DNA from: Combretum micranthum
Taxonomy: Eukaryota > Streptophyta > Magnoliopsida > Myrtales > Combretaceae
NCBI GenBank assembly: GCA_024138025.1
Contig: JAMXBD010000685.1
Coordinates: 434,001 to 498,000, forward strand
Length of the DNA: 64,000 bases
Reading direction: 5' to 3'
Below, piece after piece: positions 34,317-44,519 of the stretch (positions are counted from its first letter, which is position 1; every line of letters begins with the position of its first letter). The translations under genes were made by a program, and so were the position numbers. The notes under the pieces are model-generated. The model was not told the origin of the DNA and did no database searches. It was given only the letters and a program-made list of their open reading frames with translations.

Positions 34317-34381
34317 GGGTTTGAACCTGTGTCCTTGAGCTTGAGTGTGTTTTTGGGTCCATATGTTTAACCAACAGGCCA
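34317..34381 (-). other. tRNA-like A-box/B-box block in the 3' LTR
   Basis: On the minus strand TGGCCTGTTGGTTAA (34381-34367, A-box-like) is followed 39 bases later by GGTTCAAACCC (34327-34317, a near-consensus B box). It is in the U3 region 115-178 bases from the LTR start. The acceptor-stem halves do not pair well, so it is not called a tRNA gene. Confidence 0.5.
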
Positions 34382-34494
34382 TTTGGCCTGTGCCTTGATC
34401 ACTTAGCCAATTTCATCAATACTTAAGGCTTTTGGAAAATGAATTTAATTAAATTTTAAGCCTTAATTAATTGGGCAAAAATTGGGTGTCTACA

Positions 34495-34509
34495 GCTGCC
34501 CCTCTTTGT
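34495..34509 (-). promoter_or_regulatory. Polypurine tract of the Tat/Ogre element
   Basis: ACAAAGAGGGGCAGC on the minus strand ends directly at the 3' LTR (TGTAGACACC). This is where plus-strand DNA synthesis would be primed. Confidence 0.8.
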
Positions 34510-34597
34510 GGTAAAGTTTGAACAAAACTTTTGCCACAAAGATAAAAAGACAACTAATTTTTGCTTAGCTTCTCCTTTAGATTTTGAGATTTGGTTA

Positions 34598-34831
34598 GGT
34601 CATTTGCCGGACCTATGGGCTTTGGTTTGGTCATTTGCCGGACCAATGGGCTTTGGTCATTTGCCGGACCAATGGGCTTTGGTTTTGGTCATTTGCCGGA
34701 CCAATGGGCTTTGGTCATTTGCCGGACCAATGGGCTTTGGTTTGGTCATTTGCCGGACCAATGGGCTTTGGTCATTTGCCTGACCAATGGGCTTTGGTTT
34801 GGTCATTTGCCGGACCAATGGGCTTTGGTTT
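34598..34831 (-). repeat. Tandem repeat in the 3' UTR, alternating 26 and 31 bp units
   Basis: Eight nearly identical copies of GGTCATTTGCCGGACCAATG plus GGCTTT alternate between a short form (26 bp) and a form with an added GGTTT (31-32 bp), giving a 57 bp higher-order unit. Both strands are open through it because no unit contains a stop, which explains the overlapping 70-90 codon frames. A tandem array between integrase and the PPT is typical of Tat-lineage elements. Confidence 0.9.
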
Positions 34832-35056
34832 CCATCTGGAATGGAGGGATTTCTAACTTTTCTTGAACATATTCTTCTAGTGAATGAATTTCTGAACTCT
34901 GTCTTGATTACCATCTTGAGCGAATGAATTTCTGAACTTTGTCTTCATCACCATCTTGAGTGAATTTTGGATCTTGTTACCATCTTGAAAGGATGGATTT
35001 TGAATCACCATCTCGAAAGGATGGATTTTGAGTCTAGGTAGTACTAGGGGCATTGT

Positions 35057-35226
35057 GATTTTTTTTTTTCAATTCTCAGTTTCTTTCTCTTTCTCTTTTT
35101 CTTTTTCTTCCTTTCTCTTTTTCTTTTTCTTTTTCTTCTTCTCTTTTTTTTTCTTCTTTTTTTTTTCTTCTTTTTTTTTCTTCTTCTTTTTTTTTCTTTT
35201 CTTTTTTTTTCTTTTTTTTTTTTTCA
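35057..35226. repeat. Long polypyrimidine (T/C) tract in the 3' UTR
   Basis: About 170 bases of almost pure T and C on the plus strand (TTTCTTTTTC-type units), hence polypurine on the coding strand. The Phe/Ser-rich frame across it is low complexity. It could act as an extra plus-strand primer or just be slippage. Confidence 0.8.
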
Positions 35227-35542
35227 ATCCAACATGCTTCAATTTCTATCAAAATTAGTTATTCTTGCCATAATATTTTCTTTTAAAATAAGAACAATCA
35301 ATAGACCAAACTGTATAAACGCATTCATTCAGTATTATAAGATGCTCAAATTTCTTTTTCTGATGATTCAAATGGTGTTTGATTGGAAATTTGTTCAGAA
35401 GAATTTTGTGGGTTAGGCTTTGATTCAACTTCAAAGAATTTCAGGCTTTGATTCGACTTCAGAGAATTTCAGGAATATCAACTTTGCTTATAATTAATTA
35501 AAATAAAATCAATTGATCACTTGAAATGACAAGTTTTATTGA

Positions 35543-36798
35543 TCAAGGATAATATAACTTTACAGCATCTGAGTTCACAGGATCCTTTAAATTGGGTCCA
35601 TCCATTTGGGAAAGGATTAATGCTCCTCCCGATAAGACCTTCTTCACTATATATGGTCCTTCATAATTTGGTGTGAACTTTCCTCTGGAATCTTGCACAT
35701 TTGGCAGCATTTTTCTCAAAACCAAATCACCTTCTTGGAAATTTCTTGGCTTAACCTTCTTGTTAAATGCTCTAGCCATCCTTTGTTGATATAATTGTCC
35801 ATGACACATGGCGGTTAATCTTTTTTCATCTAAAAGATTTAACTGTTCAACCTTTGTCTAACCCATTCAGCTTCTTCGAGCTCTGTTTCAGCCAATACTC
35901 ACGAGAAGGAATCTCAACTTCTACTGGTAAAACAGCTTCAGTTCCATATACCAGGAATAGGGCGTTGCCCCAGTTGACACTCTTACAGAGGTTCGATATG
36001 CCATTAATGCTAATGGGAGCATTTCATGCCAATCCTTGTATGCGATTGTCATCTTCTCAATGATTCTCTTGATGTTTTTGTTGGCGGCTTCTACTGCTCC
36101 ATTCATCTGTGGGCGATATGGAGTGGAATTCCGGTGTTTAATCTTGAATTGCTGACATAAATCAGTCATTGCATTGTTGTTCAAATTTGTACCATTATCG
36201 TAATGATACTTTCTGGAGTTCCATATCGAGCAATGATATCTCTTTTGATGAATCGCACCACAACGGCTTTTGTCACACTGGCGTATGAAGCTGCTTCAAC
36301 CCACTTGGTGAAGTAATCGATTGCAACTAGTATGAATCGATGACCATTTGAAGCTTTTGGCGATATTGGCCCGATTACGTCTATTCCCCACATTGAGAAC
36401 GGCCATGGTGTTGACATTGACTGTAATTCCTTTGGAGGAGCATTTATCTTGTTTGCGTAAATTTGACATAGATGACAAGATCTCACATGTTTGATACAGT
36501 CTGATTCCATGGTTAACCAGAAATATCCTAGCCTCATAATCTTTTTAGCTAGCATATATCCGTTCATATGAGGTCCACATACTCCCTCATGAACTTCTTC
36601 CATTAATTTTTGAGCTTCATTTTCATCTACACATCTCAGTAGGGTTGTATCAAATGACCTTCTGTATAAGTATCTCCACTTAACAAGAAATGACTTGCCA
36701 GACGTCTCAATGATTTCTGATCCTTTTTGTAGCACACTCAGGATAACACCTGTTTGCAAGAAATTTGATATCTTGAAACCATGGTTCACTTGACTCAA
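35543..36798 (-). pseudogene. Integrase (frameshifted), pol 3' end
   Basis: Three minus-strand frames cover the protein. 36181-36798 holds the HHCC zinc-binding region (HEGVCGPH and CHLC) and the first catalytic Asp in GIDVIGP, with the RNase H-fold core. 35921-36184 holds the catalytic Glu in MNGAVEAANK. 35543-35809 holds the C-terminal GPY/F region (NYEGPYIVKK), ends at a stop and has no chromodomain. A one-base deletion near 36188 falls in the motif around the second catalytic Asp, and another break lies near 35830-35920. The enzyme would insert the cDNA into the host chromosome, but this copy should be inactive. Confidence 0.9.
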
Positions 36799-37001
36799 TC
36801 ACAGCACAGAATGCGGGTTCACTTCTTATTCGGACTTGCAAAGGTTGTATTCTTACTCCTTCAGTGAATTGGATCAAAGAGCCAGAGTAGCCAATGCATC
36901 AGCAAACTGATTCTGAGTTCTCGGCACATAAGTGAAGGAAATTTCTTTAACCTTCCTGTAACTCAGCCAAGTGATTATGATAAGGAATCAACTTGGGATC
37001 C

Positions 37002-37262
37002 TTAGTTTTGAATCGCCTCGAGTTTGGAAAATGATAAGTGATGAATCTCCAAACACTTCGAGCTCCTCATATTCATTTGAATTGCCATTTCTAATCCCAT
37101 GATGCATGCCTCGTATTCCGCTACATTATTTGTGTAAGGAAACATTAATCTGGCTGATGCCGGGAACTGTTCTTCTTTTGGTGAGATAAGGACTGCCCCT
37201 ATTCCACATCCTATACGTTGGCTGCTCCATCGAAATACAACTTCCAATTGTTGTTTCGGCTT
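37002..37262 (-). pseudogene. Second (archaeal-type) RNase H domain, frameshifted
   Basis: The frame contains GIGAVLISPKEEQF and NNVAEYEACIMGLEMA, the pattern of the second RNase H that Tat-lineage elements carry between the usual RNase H and integrase. The YFDGAAN motif with the first catalytic Asp lies in another frame around 37215-37245, so there is a frameshift within the domain. The region 36800-37000 that follows is decayed linker. The domain is thought to complement RNA removal during reverse transcription. Confidence 0.75.
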
Positions 37263-37310
37263 CTGTTTCTGTTATTCTGATGCCTTCATCTGGAAACTGA
37301 TCTTGTTCCT

Positions 37311-38769
37311 TTAATTCTTCGTCATCAACCGGGCTTTTGCGAGTTGATCAGCTAAAACTTGTCCTTTGACTGAACTTTGATTCACATAAATGATATCAAA
37401 TTCAGAAAGTAGCATCTGCCATTTCGAGATTCGACCTACTAAAGCCGGTTTGCGTGCCAAGTATCGCAATGGATCATGCTTCGTAATCAACTCGATCGAG
37501 TAGAAGAGCGTATACTGCCTAAGCCTGTGCATAACCCATACTAATGCACAGCAGGTCTTTTCTATCTCTGAATACTTTTGTTCTCCATTTGAGAATTTCT
37601 TGCTTAAGTAGTAAACAGCTCTTTCTTTTCCTTCCTCATCTTTTTGCCCGAGTACACACCCATAGATTCAGGAAGAATTGTCAAGTACAAGAACAATGGT
37701 TTTCCCGGTTTTGGAGTAACCAGTACTGGTGGATTCGTCAGATACTGCTTTATCCGATTAAAGGCTTTTTCACATTCGTCATTCCATTCAATTAGGGCAT
37801 TCTTCTTCAGCAGTTTAAACAGCGGTTGGCACTTATCAGTCAGCTGTGATATGAATCGAGCAATGTAATTCAACCTTCCCAAGAGGCCTCTGATTTCCTT
37901 TAATGTTTTTGGTGGAGGCAAATCCTGAATCGCCTTGACCTTATCAGGATCGATTTCTATCCCCTTTTGGCTAACCATGAATCCTAATAATTTTCCAGAT
38001 GTCACTCCGAAAGTGCATTTTTCTGGATTCAATTTCAACTGGAACTTCCTTAATCTTTCAAAAAGCTTCCTTAACACCACATGATCATCTCCTTCCTTTG
38101 TCTTGGCGATCATATCATCTACATATACTTCCACCTCTTTGTGCATCATATCATGAAGTATAGCAAGCATTGCTCGTTGATAAGTTGCCCCGCATTCTTG
38201 AGACCGAAAGGCATGACCTTGTAACAAAAAGTTCCCCAGGCTGTAACGAATGTGGTTTTGACCTTATCTTCTTCCCATTAATATCTGATTATACCCTGAA
38301 AATCCATCCATGAATGAAAATAGATGATTTCCAGCGGTATTGTCCACTAAAACATCGATGTGAGGCAATGGGAAATTATCTTTCGGGGTTGCTTTGTTTA
38401 GATCTCTGAAATCCACACAGATTCTACTTTCCTTTTTCTTAAGTACTGGCACTATATTTGATACCCAATCCGAATAATCAGAAACCTCAATGAATCCTAC
38501 TTCAAGCAACTTTTTACTTCATCCTTGATTTGGAGGAGTAAATCCGGCCTAAATCGCCTTAATTTTTGCTTTATAGGTTTAAAATCCTCCTTTGTTGGCA
38601 ATTTGTGAACCACAATGGATGGGTCTAAACCAGGCATATCGCTGTACGACCATGCAAAAACATCCAAGTATTCGGCTAGTAACTTGGTTAAATCTTGTGC
38701 CGTGCTCTCAGGCAATTTTCCCCCTATCCTCAGATTCCTAGGGTTTTCACTTGTTCCCAAATTAATCAC
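37311..38769 (-). pseudogene. Reverse transcriptase and RNase H, frameshifted
   Basis: Three main frames make up the region. 38497-38769 holds the RT N-terminal extension (DVFAWSYSDMPGLDP). 38264-38509 holds the palm (RICVDFRDLNKATPKD). 37604-38227 holds the active-site YVDD followed by thumb and connection (LGFMVSQKGIEIDPDKV). The usual RNase H continues at 37311-37532 (HRLRQYTLFYSIELITKHDP). Frameshifts occur near 38505, 38240-38260 and 37625-37640. The gene would make the element's cDNA. All key RT motifs are visible, but no continuous frame remains. Confidence 0.92.
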
Positions 38770-38829
38770 TTCAATGGTTTCGGGAATTTCAATCTTCCTT
38801 GTTCAAAATTTTGCCAAATTTCTTGTGTT

Positions 38830-39180
38830 CTAAATTGATAATCAATATCATCTTCAACATCTAACCCAGTAGAGTTAGAGTGATATTGATATTTTCATTA
38901 ATTATACGCGCGAGATATCCCTGAACTTCATCACAATTGTCGAATCTGGTTGAATATGAATGAGGAATGTATGAGAATATGTGAAACACAAACGGAAATA
39001 AATTTTATTAAACTGGGACGGTGTTTAAGTACACTTATTTGAGCATCACATAATACTGAAAAACACGAAACACAAATCTAGTCTTAGATAAATTCTTACT
39101 TAAAAGACTTAATACTAGCGCAAGGCACAGAGAACCAATTTCTCAAGATCATTTCTTTGGATGAAGCATCTTCTTTGATA
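38830..39180 (-). other. AT-rich intron-like spacer between protease and RT
   Basis: The spacer has stops in all minus-strand frames and lies between the protease-bearing frame and the pol frame. A donor-like AA/GTAAGA on the minus strand lies at 39099-39092. No acceptor was fixed, though T-rich tracts precede the RT frame. Ogre elements are known to splice out an intron here to join gag-pro to pol. That this spacer is such an intron is inferred. Confidence 0.4.
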
Positions 39181-40088
39181 TCATCTGGCTGTGGATATGA
39201 TGTGGCTTTGGAAAGGAATGGCTGATGTGAGGAATTTTGATGATTGGATCATACTTCCTTGTCGAGCTTCCTTCTTCTCATTTGGTTTTTCATTTCCCAC
39301 TTCAGCACAAGTGGGGGAATAACCCAATCCAAAGGTTCCCACCTGAGTTTCTTTCTCATCATTTATCATGCAAACTTCGTCAAACATTTGAAGCCCGAAG
39401 TCTTCTTCTCCTTCTTTTCCAATGTAGGGACAGCTGTCTCCTTGTAAATGCATAATCCTGTTCTCCCATAACAGTGATGAGTTGACCATTGGTTATGAAC
39501 TTAACTTTCTGGTGCAGGCTTGATGGTATTGCCCTGGCAGCATGGATCCATGGTCTTCCCAACAGCAGATTGAATGTTCTGGGGATATCAATCACTTGGA
39601 AAGGAATAATGAAAGTTTGAGGCCCGATGAGACTTCTAACTCCACTTCACCTATTATATCTCTTTTTGATCCATCAAAAGCACGAACCACAATAGAGCTT
39701 GGTTTGATGTCTGACGGTTCAATTTCCAATAAGCTCAAAGTGGCTAAGGGGCACACATTCAAAGAGGATCCATTGTCAACTAATACTCGAGAGACGATCT
39801 TTCCACAGCTTTTGACTACATGAATAGGGCCTTGTTATGTTGATCTCCTTCCTCTCCCAGTTCTTCAGATGAGAAAATGATTTGCTCATTTGCAAAGATT
39901 GAGTTGATGATATGCCCCAAGGCTTCTTCTGATACACCTTCTGGAACTTTCACTTCTTCTAAGGCTTTGAAAAGAGCCTCACGGTGTACATTAGAGCTAA
40001 TCAGCAGACTCATGAGCGATATTTGGGCAGGTATTTTGGCCAACTGCTCGACAACCTTGTATTCACTTGCTTTCATCAGTTTTGCCAA
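39181..40088 (-). pseudogene. Aspartic protease region, frameshifted
   Basis: The 39816-40088 frame (KASEYKVVEQLAKIPAQISL) is the segment that precedes the protease in Tat elements. The active-site motif LVDNGSS reads at about 39770-39790 in another frame. A downstream frame at 39380-39595 gives IDIPRTFNLLLGRPWIHA, the protease C-terminal motif with its flap-to-dimer region. Overlapping plus-strand frames are shadows. The enzyme would cut the gag-pol polyprotein. Confidence 0.85.
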
Positions 40089-40140
40089 TGCTGATTTCTC
40101 TTCATCTTTCTTCCTTCTTCATTTTGCTGCTGTGGCATAT

Positions 40141-40739
40141 TCACAGTTGCATTCTTCCCGGTCGATCATAAACTCTTCCTGAGCGAGTAAGGCCACCAAC
40201 CATGGCCATTGAAGCATGATTTACCGCCTTATAATCAAATGGAGCGGCTTTATACTCATTCACAGCAAGGGGTATGTGAAAGGTATAGTTCTTAGGCTTT
40301 GATGAAGTTGATCCATCTTCACTACCTTTGCCTATTTCGATTTTGATGGATCTAGGTCCACCTTCGATCATACACACAAACTCGTCTTCTTTTGCTTTCT
40401 TATCTTCCTCTTCAAATTCTGGACCCCATCCAGTTGGAGGAGCATCAGCATAGACACGGGGCTCAAACCAGTAATCTATTAAATACTGGTATTTTCCATC
40501 ATTTCCCAGGTTCCAATGGTTGGATCTCCAGCCTGATACCTTTCCCATAACTCAGCCTGTGTGCTCGATCTCCTTGGTTTCGGGATCAACATTTCCAGAA
40601 TCTCTTCTTTTTTAATAGTTCCTTCTTGTAGTAGCTTGTAAATAGCAGGCCTGGTTTTGGTGCGGTCTCTTAAGTTCATATTGAGCAAATGACCCTTCTG
40701 GCGAAGGTTCCATGCTACTTGTTCTATGGTGATTGGCAA
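40141..40739 (-). pseudogene. Gag C-terminal linker, frameshifted
   Basis: Two frames, 40479-40739 and 40141-40548, cover a region between the zinc knuckle and the protease. Recognisable parts are the repeated pattern RDRTKTRPAIYKLLQEG and the acidic DAPPTGWGPEFEEEDKKAKE, followed by TRSGRVYD. The last motif recurs in Tat-lineage gag-pro proteins. Function beyond linking is unknown. Confidence 0.7.
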
Positions 40740-42117
40740 CTCATCCAGATTGATTTCTGGTCTGGCACTTCAGCGGTGATCATATTGATGACTGGTCCAT
40801 GGTTTGGCAGTGGGTTAGTAGAGACGTTTGGAGTCTCAACGAAATCCAACTGGATGACTTTTGCATCAATAAGATCTTGGATTTTATGCCTAAGCCTCCA
40901 GCATCTGTCTGTTGAATGCCCGATTTGCCCCATGTGATATTCACACTTCAGCTCAGGATTGTAATATCTAGGCTTTAAGTCTTCCCTAGGAACTTCAAGA
41001 TTGATCAGATTATCGGCCCTTAATTTAGCTAATACTTGGCTAAGGGGAACCGGAATTCGAGTGAAGTTCCGCCTGCTGAACCTTGATTGTTGATTTGGGA
41101 CTGCACTTTGTTGAGTCTGATCCTTATTTGATTTTGATTCTGATTTGTTGACAACACGAAAGACTTAGTAGGGCCAGTTGCATCTGAAGTATTGACCATG
41201 CTGACGGTTGAATCCTTCCCTTTGTACAGCATTTCTCGGTGCAGTATATTTCTTTTCTTGTTGCAATTTCCTGCTGAAATTGCATTCTCAATCTGCACCC
41301 AGCTATCACCACTTCTGAGAAACTTGCTGATGCATGCCCAATCAGATGGGAAAAGAAAGGTTCCTCTAGCGTGTTGATAAAAGTGAAAGTGAGGTCCTTT
41401 CAGGCATCGGGTGGTGATCCTTGCAGCTAATGCTCTCCAGCGCTGAGCATATCCTTGAAAGTCTCTTCTTTCTTCTTCTTCCAGATTGCTTAAATCCCAT
41501 ACCGAGGGCGCCATCTCAATGTTAAACTTATACTGATTAAAGAACGCCCTAGCCAACTTGTCCCAAGTATCAATTTCTTGATGGTCTAATTGGGCGTACC
41601 AGGCCAAAGCAGCACCAGTAAGACTGTCCTGGAAAGTTTGCACCATCAGCTTGTCAAACTTTGCATATTGCCCCATTCGTCGCACATACAATCTGGTATG
41701 CATATTAGGGCAACCTGTCCCGTCATATTTTTCAAATTCCGGTGCCTTAAATTTCTCAGGGAAGGCACCTTCCTCATATTGAGGCAAATTCATGATCGCG
41801 GTTTGATCAAAACCATCGAACGTCTTCATTTTCTCAAACAATTTTCTCTCCATTTCTTTAGCCTGAGCTTCCAGTTCTTTCTTCAACTCAGCCGCATTAA
41901 ACTCATTTGATGACTCCTCTTGCTGAATAAGCTGCCCCTCAATTTCTTTTCCTTTCTGTGCCCTTGAGGATTCTTCAGGAGTTGTAGGGGTCTTGAGTTG
42001 GGCAAGACTCTGTGTTAAAGCCTGCATCTGTTCAGCAATTCCAAGGAGGGTTTGTTCCACGGTGTTGAGTCTTTGTTCATTGGTCTGGTCTGTGGGGTTA
42101 CTCCCGGTGTTAGACAT
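40724..42117 (-). pseudogene. Gag (capsid and nucleocapsid), frameshifted
   Basis: The main frame 41029-42117 starts MSNTGSNPTDQTNEQ at the first ATG after ORF1. It has a coiled-coil N-terminus and the retrotransposon gag domain (about residues 125-240: FKAPEFEKYDGTG, WYAQLD, FFNQYKFN). A frameshift near 41390 throws the following sequence out of frame. The zinc knuckle is at 40930-40960 (CEYHMGQIGHSTDRC), a CX2HX5HX4C form seen in Tat-lineage gag instead of CCHC. Gag packages the RNA into virus-like particles in the cytoplasm. Confidence 0.9.
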
Positions 42118-42461
42118 CTTAGCTCGGGATCTGGTAACAATAGGGCTCCTAACCGGCTTGGACGCTATCTTTCAAGTTTTAAACTCGAATTTGCTAGACC
42201 TGGACATTTATCATTTATTAATATTTTTTTTTTGAATAAATGAATTAATATACATATGCAAGAATGCAGATATGCTATCACACAGATGCAAATGGGGATA
42301 TTGACCAATGATTTTTTTTAAAAAATTTTGTATTAAAAGATAATGTTTAACATAACAAAAACTTCTAATGGTTTAGAAACCTTATTTCCTAATGACTGAA
42401 TTAAAACTACTTTCTAATGGTTTCAAAGAACCTTGATTCCTAAGGACTAAACCTAAATCAA

Positions 42462-43971
42462 CTAAACCAGTCTTCTTGTCTTAGTGGGGCAAACAATCTT
42501 GTCTTCCAGGGCTAGAATTTTCTTTTGAGCTGTCTTCAACTCAGCCTCTAAGAATGAAATTCTGCTTCCAGCACTTTGCAGGCGATCGACCATTTCCCTC
42601 TCTCTTTCTTGGAAATCTCGGTGACATACTTCCAGGCGAGCCGAAACAGCTTCCATGTAAGCAATTGTTTCAGGGTCAGGTTCCGATGGTGCTGGTTGAA
42701 GGACATCAGGAGCTTCATATCGAATATCCTTATTTTCTTCATTTGGCTAGCCACATACCACCTGGTTGCTCTATATTTCTTGTTTCCTTATTTTCTGGCT
42801 CGACTTCAAAAACCGGCTTCACCTCTCTATTTTCCCATATAGCTCGGATTTGATTTAGCTTGAATTCTTTAGCTGGTAGTATCTTGGTTGGATCCAAATA
42901 ATCTAGAGTGACTTGCTCCAAATTAGGCTTGACAGTAATATCTTGCAACATACCATACTGTCTGATAACACTTGAGGGATAATAACCGTACAGCCGGTGA
43001 GTCCAATTAGGGGTACTGCCATGTATTCCTTGCAACTTAGGATGGCTGCAGGGATTTTGAACCAGCGAGCTTGCCACATCATGTCTTCAGGTGGCATGTC
43101 TTCAAGAATGGCAATTATATCCCATAAAGGATGATCATCTTCCATGTGGACCCTTTCAGCAAAGGATTGGATGAGATCATATTTCAGCTGATGAGGGATC
43201 CATTAGCCAAGTCTTTTCCGTAGTGCTTAATGTGGCTAGCAAACCAAACCATTAAGTGCATGCTTGCTTTGAACTTGCCTTGTCCTTTAGACTTGATGTG
43301 ATTCAGACTACGGACTTGTTCGGCTAGAAGAGCGGAACATAGGATTTGCCAGCTAAATATTGAGAAACCAGCTCTATGACCGGAAGTGGATGAACAAATT
43401 GCCATTAGGGAAGAGAATAGTTGCAAAAGCAGCTACTATGAAGGCATTAACCCGGTTTTCTTCCCAAACTTCAAGTGGTATACTGAAAGTGGATCGGTTG
43501 CTTTTAAAATATTCAGGAGTCCAAACCAGTCCATCAGTGTGGTTAGCGGATGCAATATTCATTACAATCTTTGATGGCTTCAATAATTGGTCCCCTCTTG
43601 ATCCCCAAAAACTCTGATATAACACGGACCGGGCTATGCTTGAAATTTGGAATATAGATTCCTTCAGAGGTAGGAGGTGCTTGGAGTAGCCTAGTATATT
43701 CCTCAATGGTTGGGCTAAGTACATGCTGACCCAAACGGAAGACAGCTTCTTCAGGTTCCCATAGATGAGTGGGCCCGGAACATGGTGAATGGAACATGGA
43801 TCTTTGGTAGGCTGAGGATTGGGCCTAACCTATCTTCAATGAAACTTTGGATGGAGTAAAACTGACAAACCATCGGTCCAGTAGGAGCATTGGATCCTTG
43901 AAAGGTTCCACTCGATTTTCTCTAATAAGGCGAGCCCATAAGCTATCGCTACTGTCGGTTGAAGACATCAT
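42462..43971 (-). pseudogene. ORF1, extra gene upstream of gag (plant-mobile-domain-like), frameshifted
   Basis: The first ATG pair at 43971/43968 opens MMSSTDSSDSLWARL and soon meets a stop. The best preserved frames are 43543-43797 (HLWEPEEAVFRLGQHVLSPT, TIEEYTRLLQAPP), 43374-43724, 42739-43077 and a coiled coil at 42462-42656 (DFQEREREMVDRL). The pattern F-x-L-G-x-x-x-L-x-PTIEEY resembles the plant-mobile/DUF7745-like domain of ORF1 proteins in Ogre and related elements. The role of ORF1 in these elements is not established. At least three frameshifts are present here. Confidence 0.75.
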
Positions 43972-44501
43972 TTTCTGAAAATTTTTAAAAGGTATAAGCT
44001 AATATTTACAAAATTTTTAATTTTTTGACAGCTTTTATATTTTTTTTTTTTTTTTTTTTTTAGTATTACATGTACATTTATATTTCAATTCATTTTTTTT
44101 TTGAAAAAGTTGGTCAATCCCATGCTAATGAATGCATGATTTGGTAGGTTCTATAGGTTCCCCGATTTAGTGATACTAAACCGGAGTGGGAGGACATTTC
44201 TTGATCTAGAGGGTGGAAAGCCACAGCCCCCGGACCTTACTTCGTCCTCCTCGCTTAGGCTCTTAAGACGGCCCTGGTACGACCGTATCTAGCACACATG
44301 CTAATGCAAATGCAAATGCAAACTAAGAAATCAAACTTTTGTTTTCATTTTTTTCATATTTTGCAAGGCTAATATATTTACAAACAATTATTCAAGATAA
44401 TATACAAAGAATCATATATTCACAAAAATTGAGCAAGGATAAATTTAAAATTTAAAATTCCTAAGTGGCTAGCCCTCTCTTTTTTTTAAAAAAAAATTCA
44501 A
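43972..44501 (-). other. 5' leader between PBS and ORF1
   Basis: About 530 bases with a 24-base T run (44039-44062), no ORF of note and moderate GC content around 44160-44290. It corresponds to the untranslated and packaging region. Confidence 0.6.
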
Positions 44502-44519
44502 TCCCCAGTGGAGTCGCCA
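44502..44519 (-). promoter_or_regulatory. tRNA-Arg primer-binding site
   Basis: TGGCGACTCCACTGGGGA on the minus strand, 3 bases from the 5' LTR. Its complement ends TGGAGTCGCCA, which fits a plant tRNA-Arg acceptor stem (GACTCCA pairing TGGAGTC, discriminator G, CCA). Ogre elements are known to use tRNA-Arg. The tRNA match is from memory. Confidence 0.8.

Larger units (their letters stand above)
32011..34494 (-). repeat. 3' LTR of the Tat/Ogre element
   Basis: It runs from TGTCGAGCC to GTCTACA on the plus strand and is closely matched by 44523-46997. It holds the PBS-like motif (32139-32150), poly-A/T-rich stretches, the 30 bp repeat array (33165-33410), a TATA box (33913-33920) and a tRNA-like block (34317-34381). 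The overlapping ORFs at 33274-33785 and 34114-34374 are identical in both LTRs only because the LTRs are. No product is recognised. Confidence 0.95.

Noticed and set aside
34317..34381. Genuine tRNA gene
   Set aside because: A- and B-box-like motifs are present, but acceptor and anticodon stems do not pair convincingly, and the block is a fixed part of an LTR.
34508..34914. Several overlapping 73-91 codon frames on both strands
   Set aside because: They run through the 26/31 bp tandem repeat, which has no stop in any frame. There is no start context or known domain.
35028..35258. 76-codon Phe/Ser-rich frame
   Set aside because: A translation of the polypyrimidine tract.
39542..43617. Many plus-strand ORFs across the Tat element interior
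   Set aside because: They are antisense shadows of gag, protease and ORF1, whose domain motifs are all on the minus strand.
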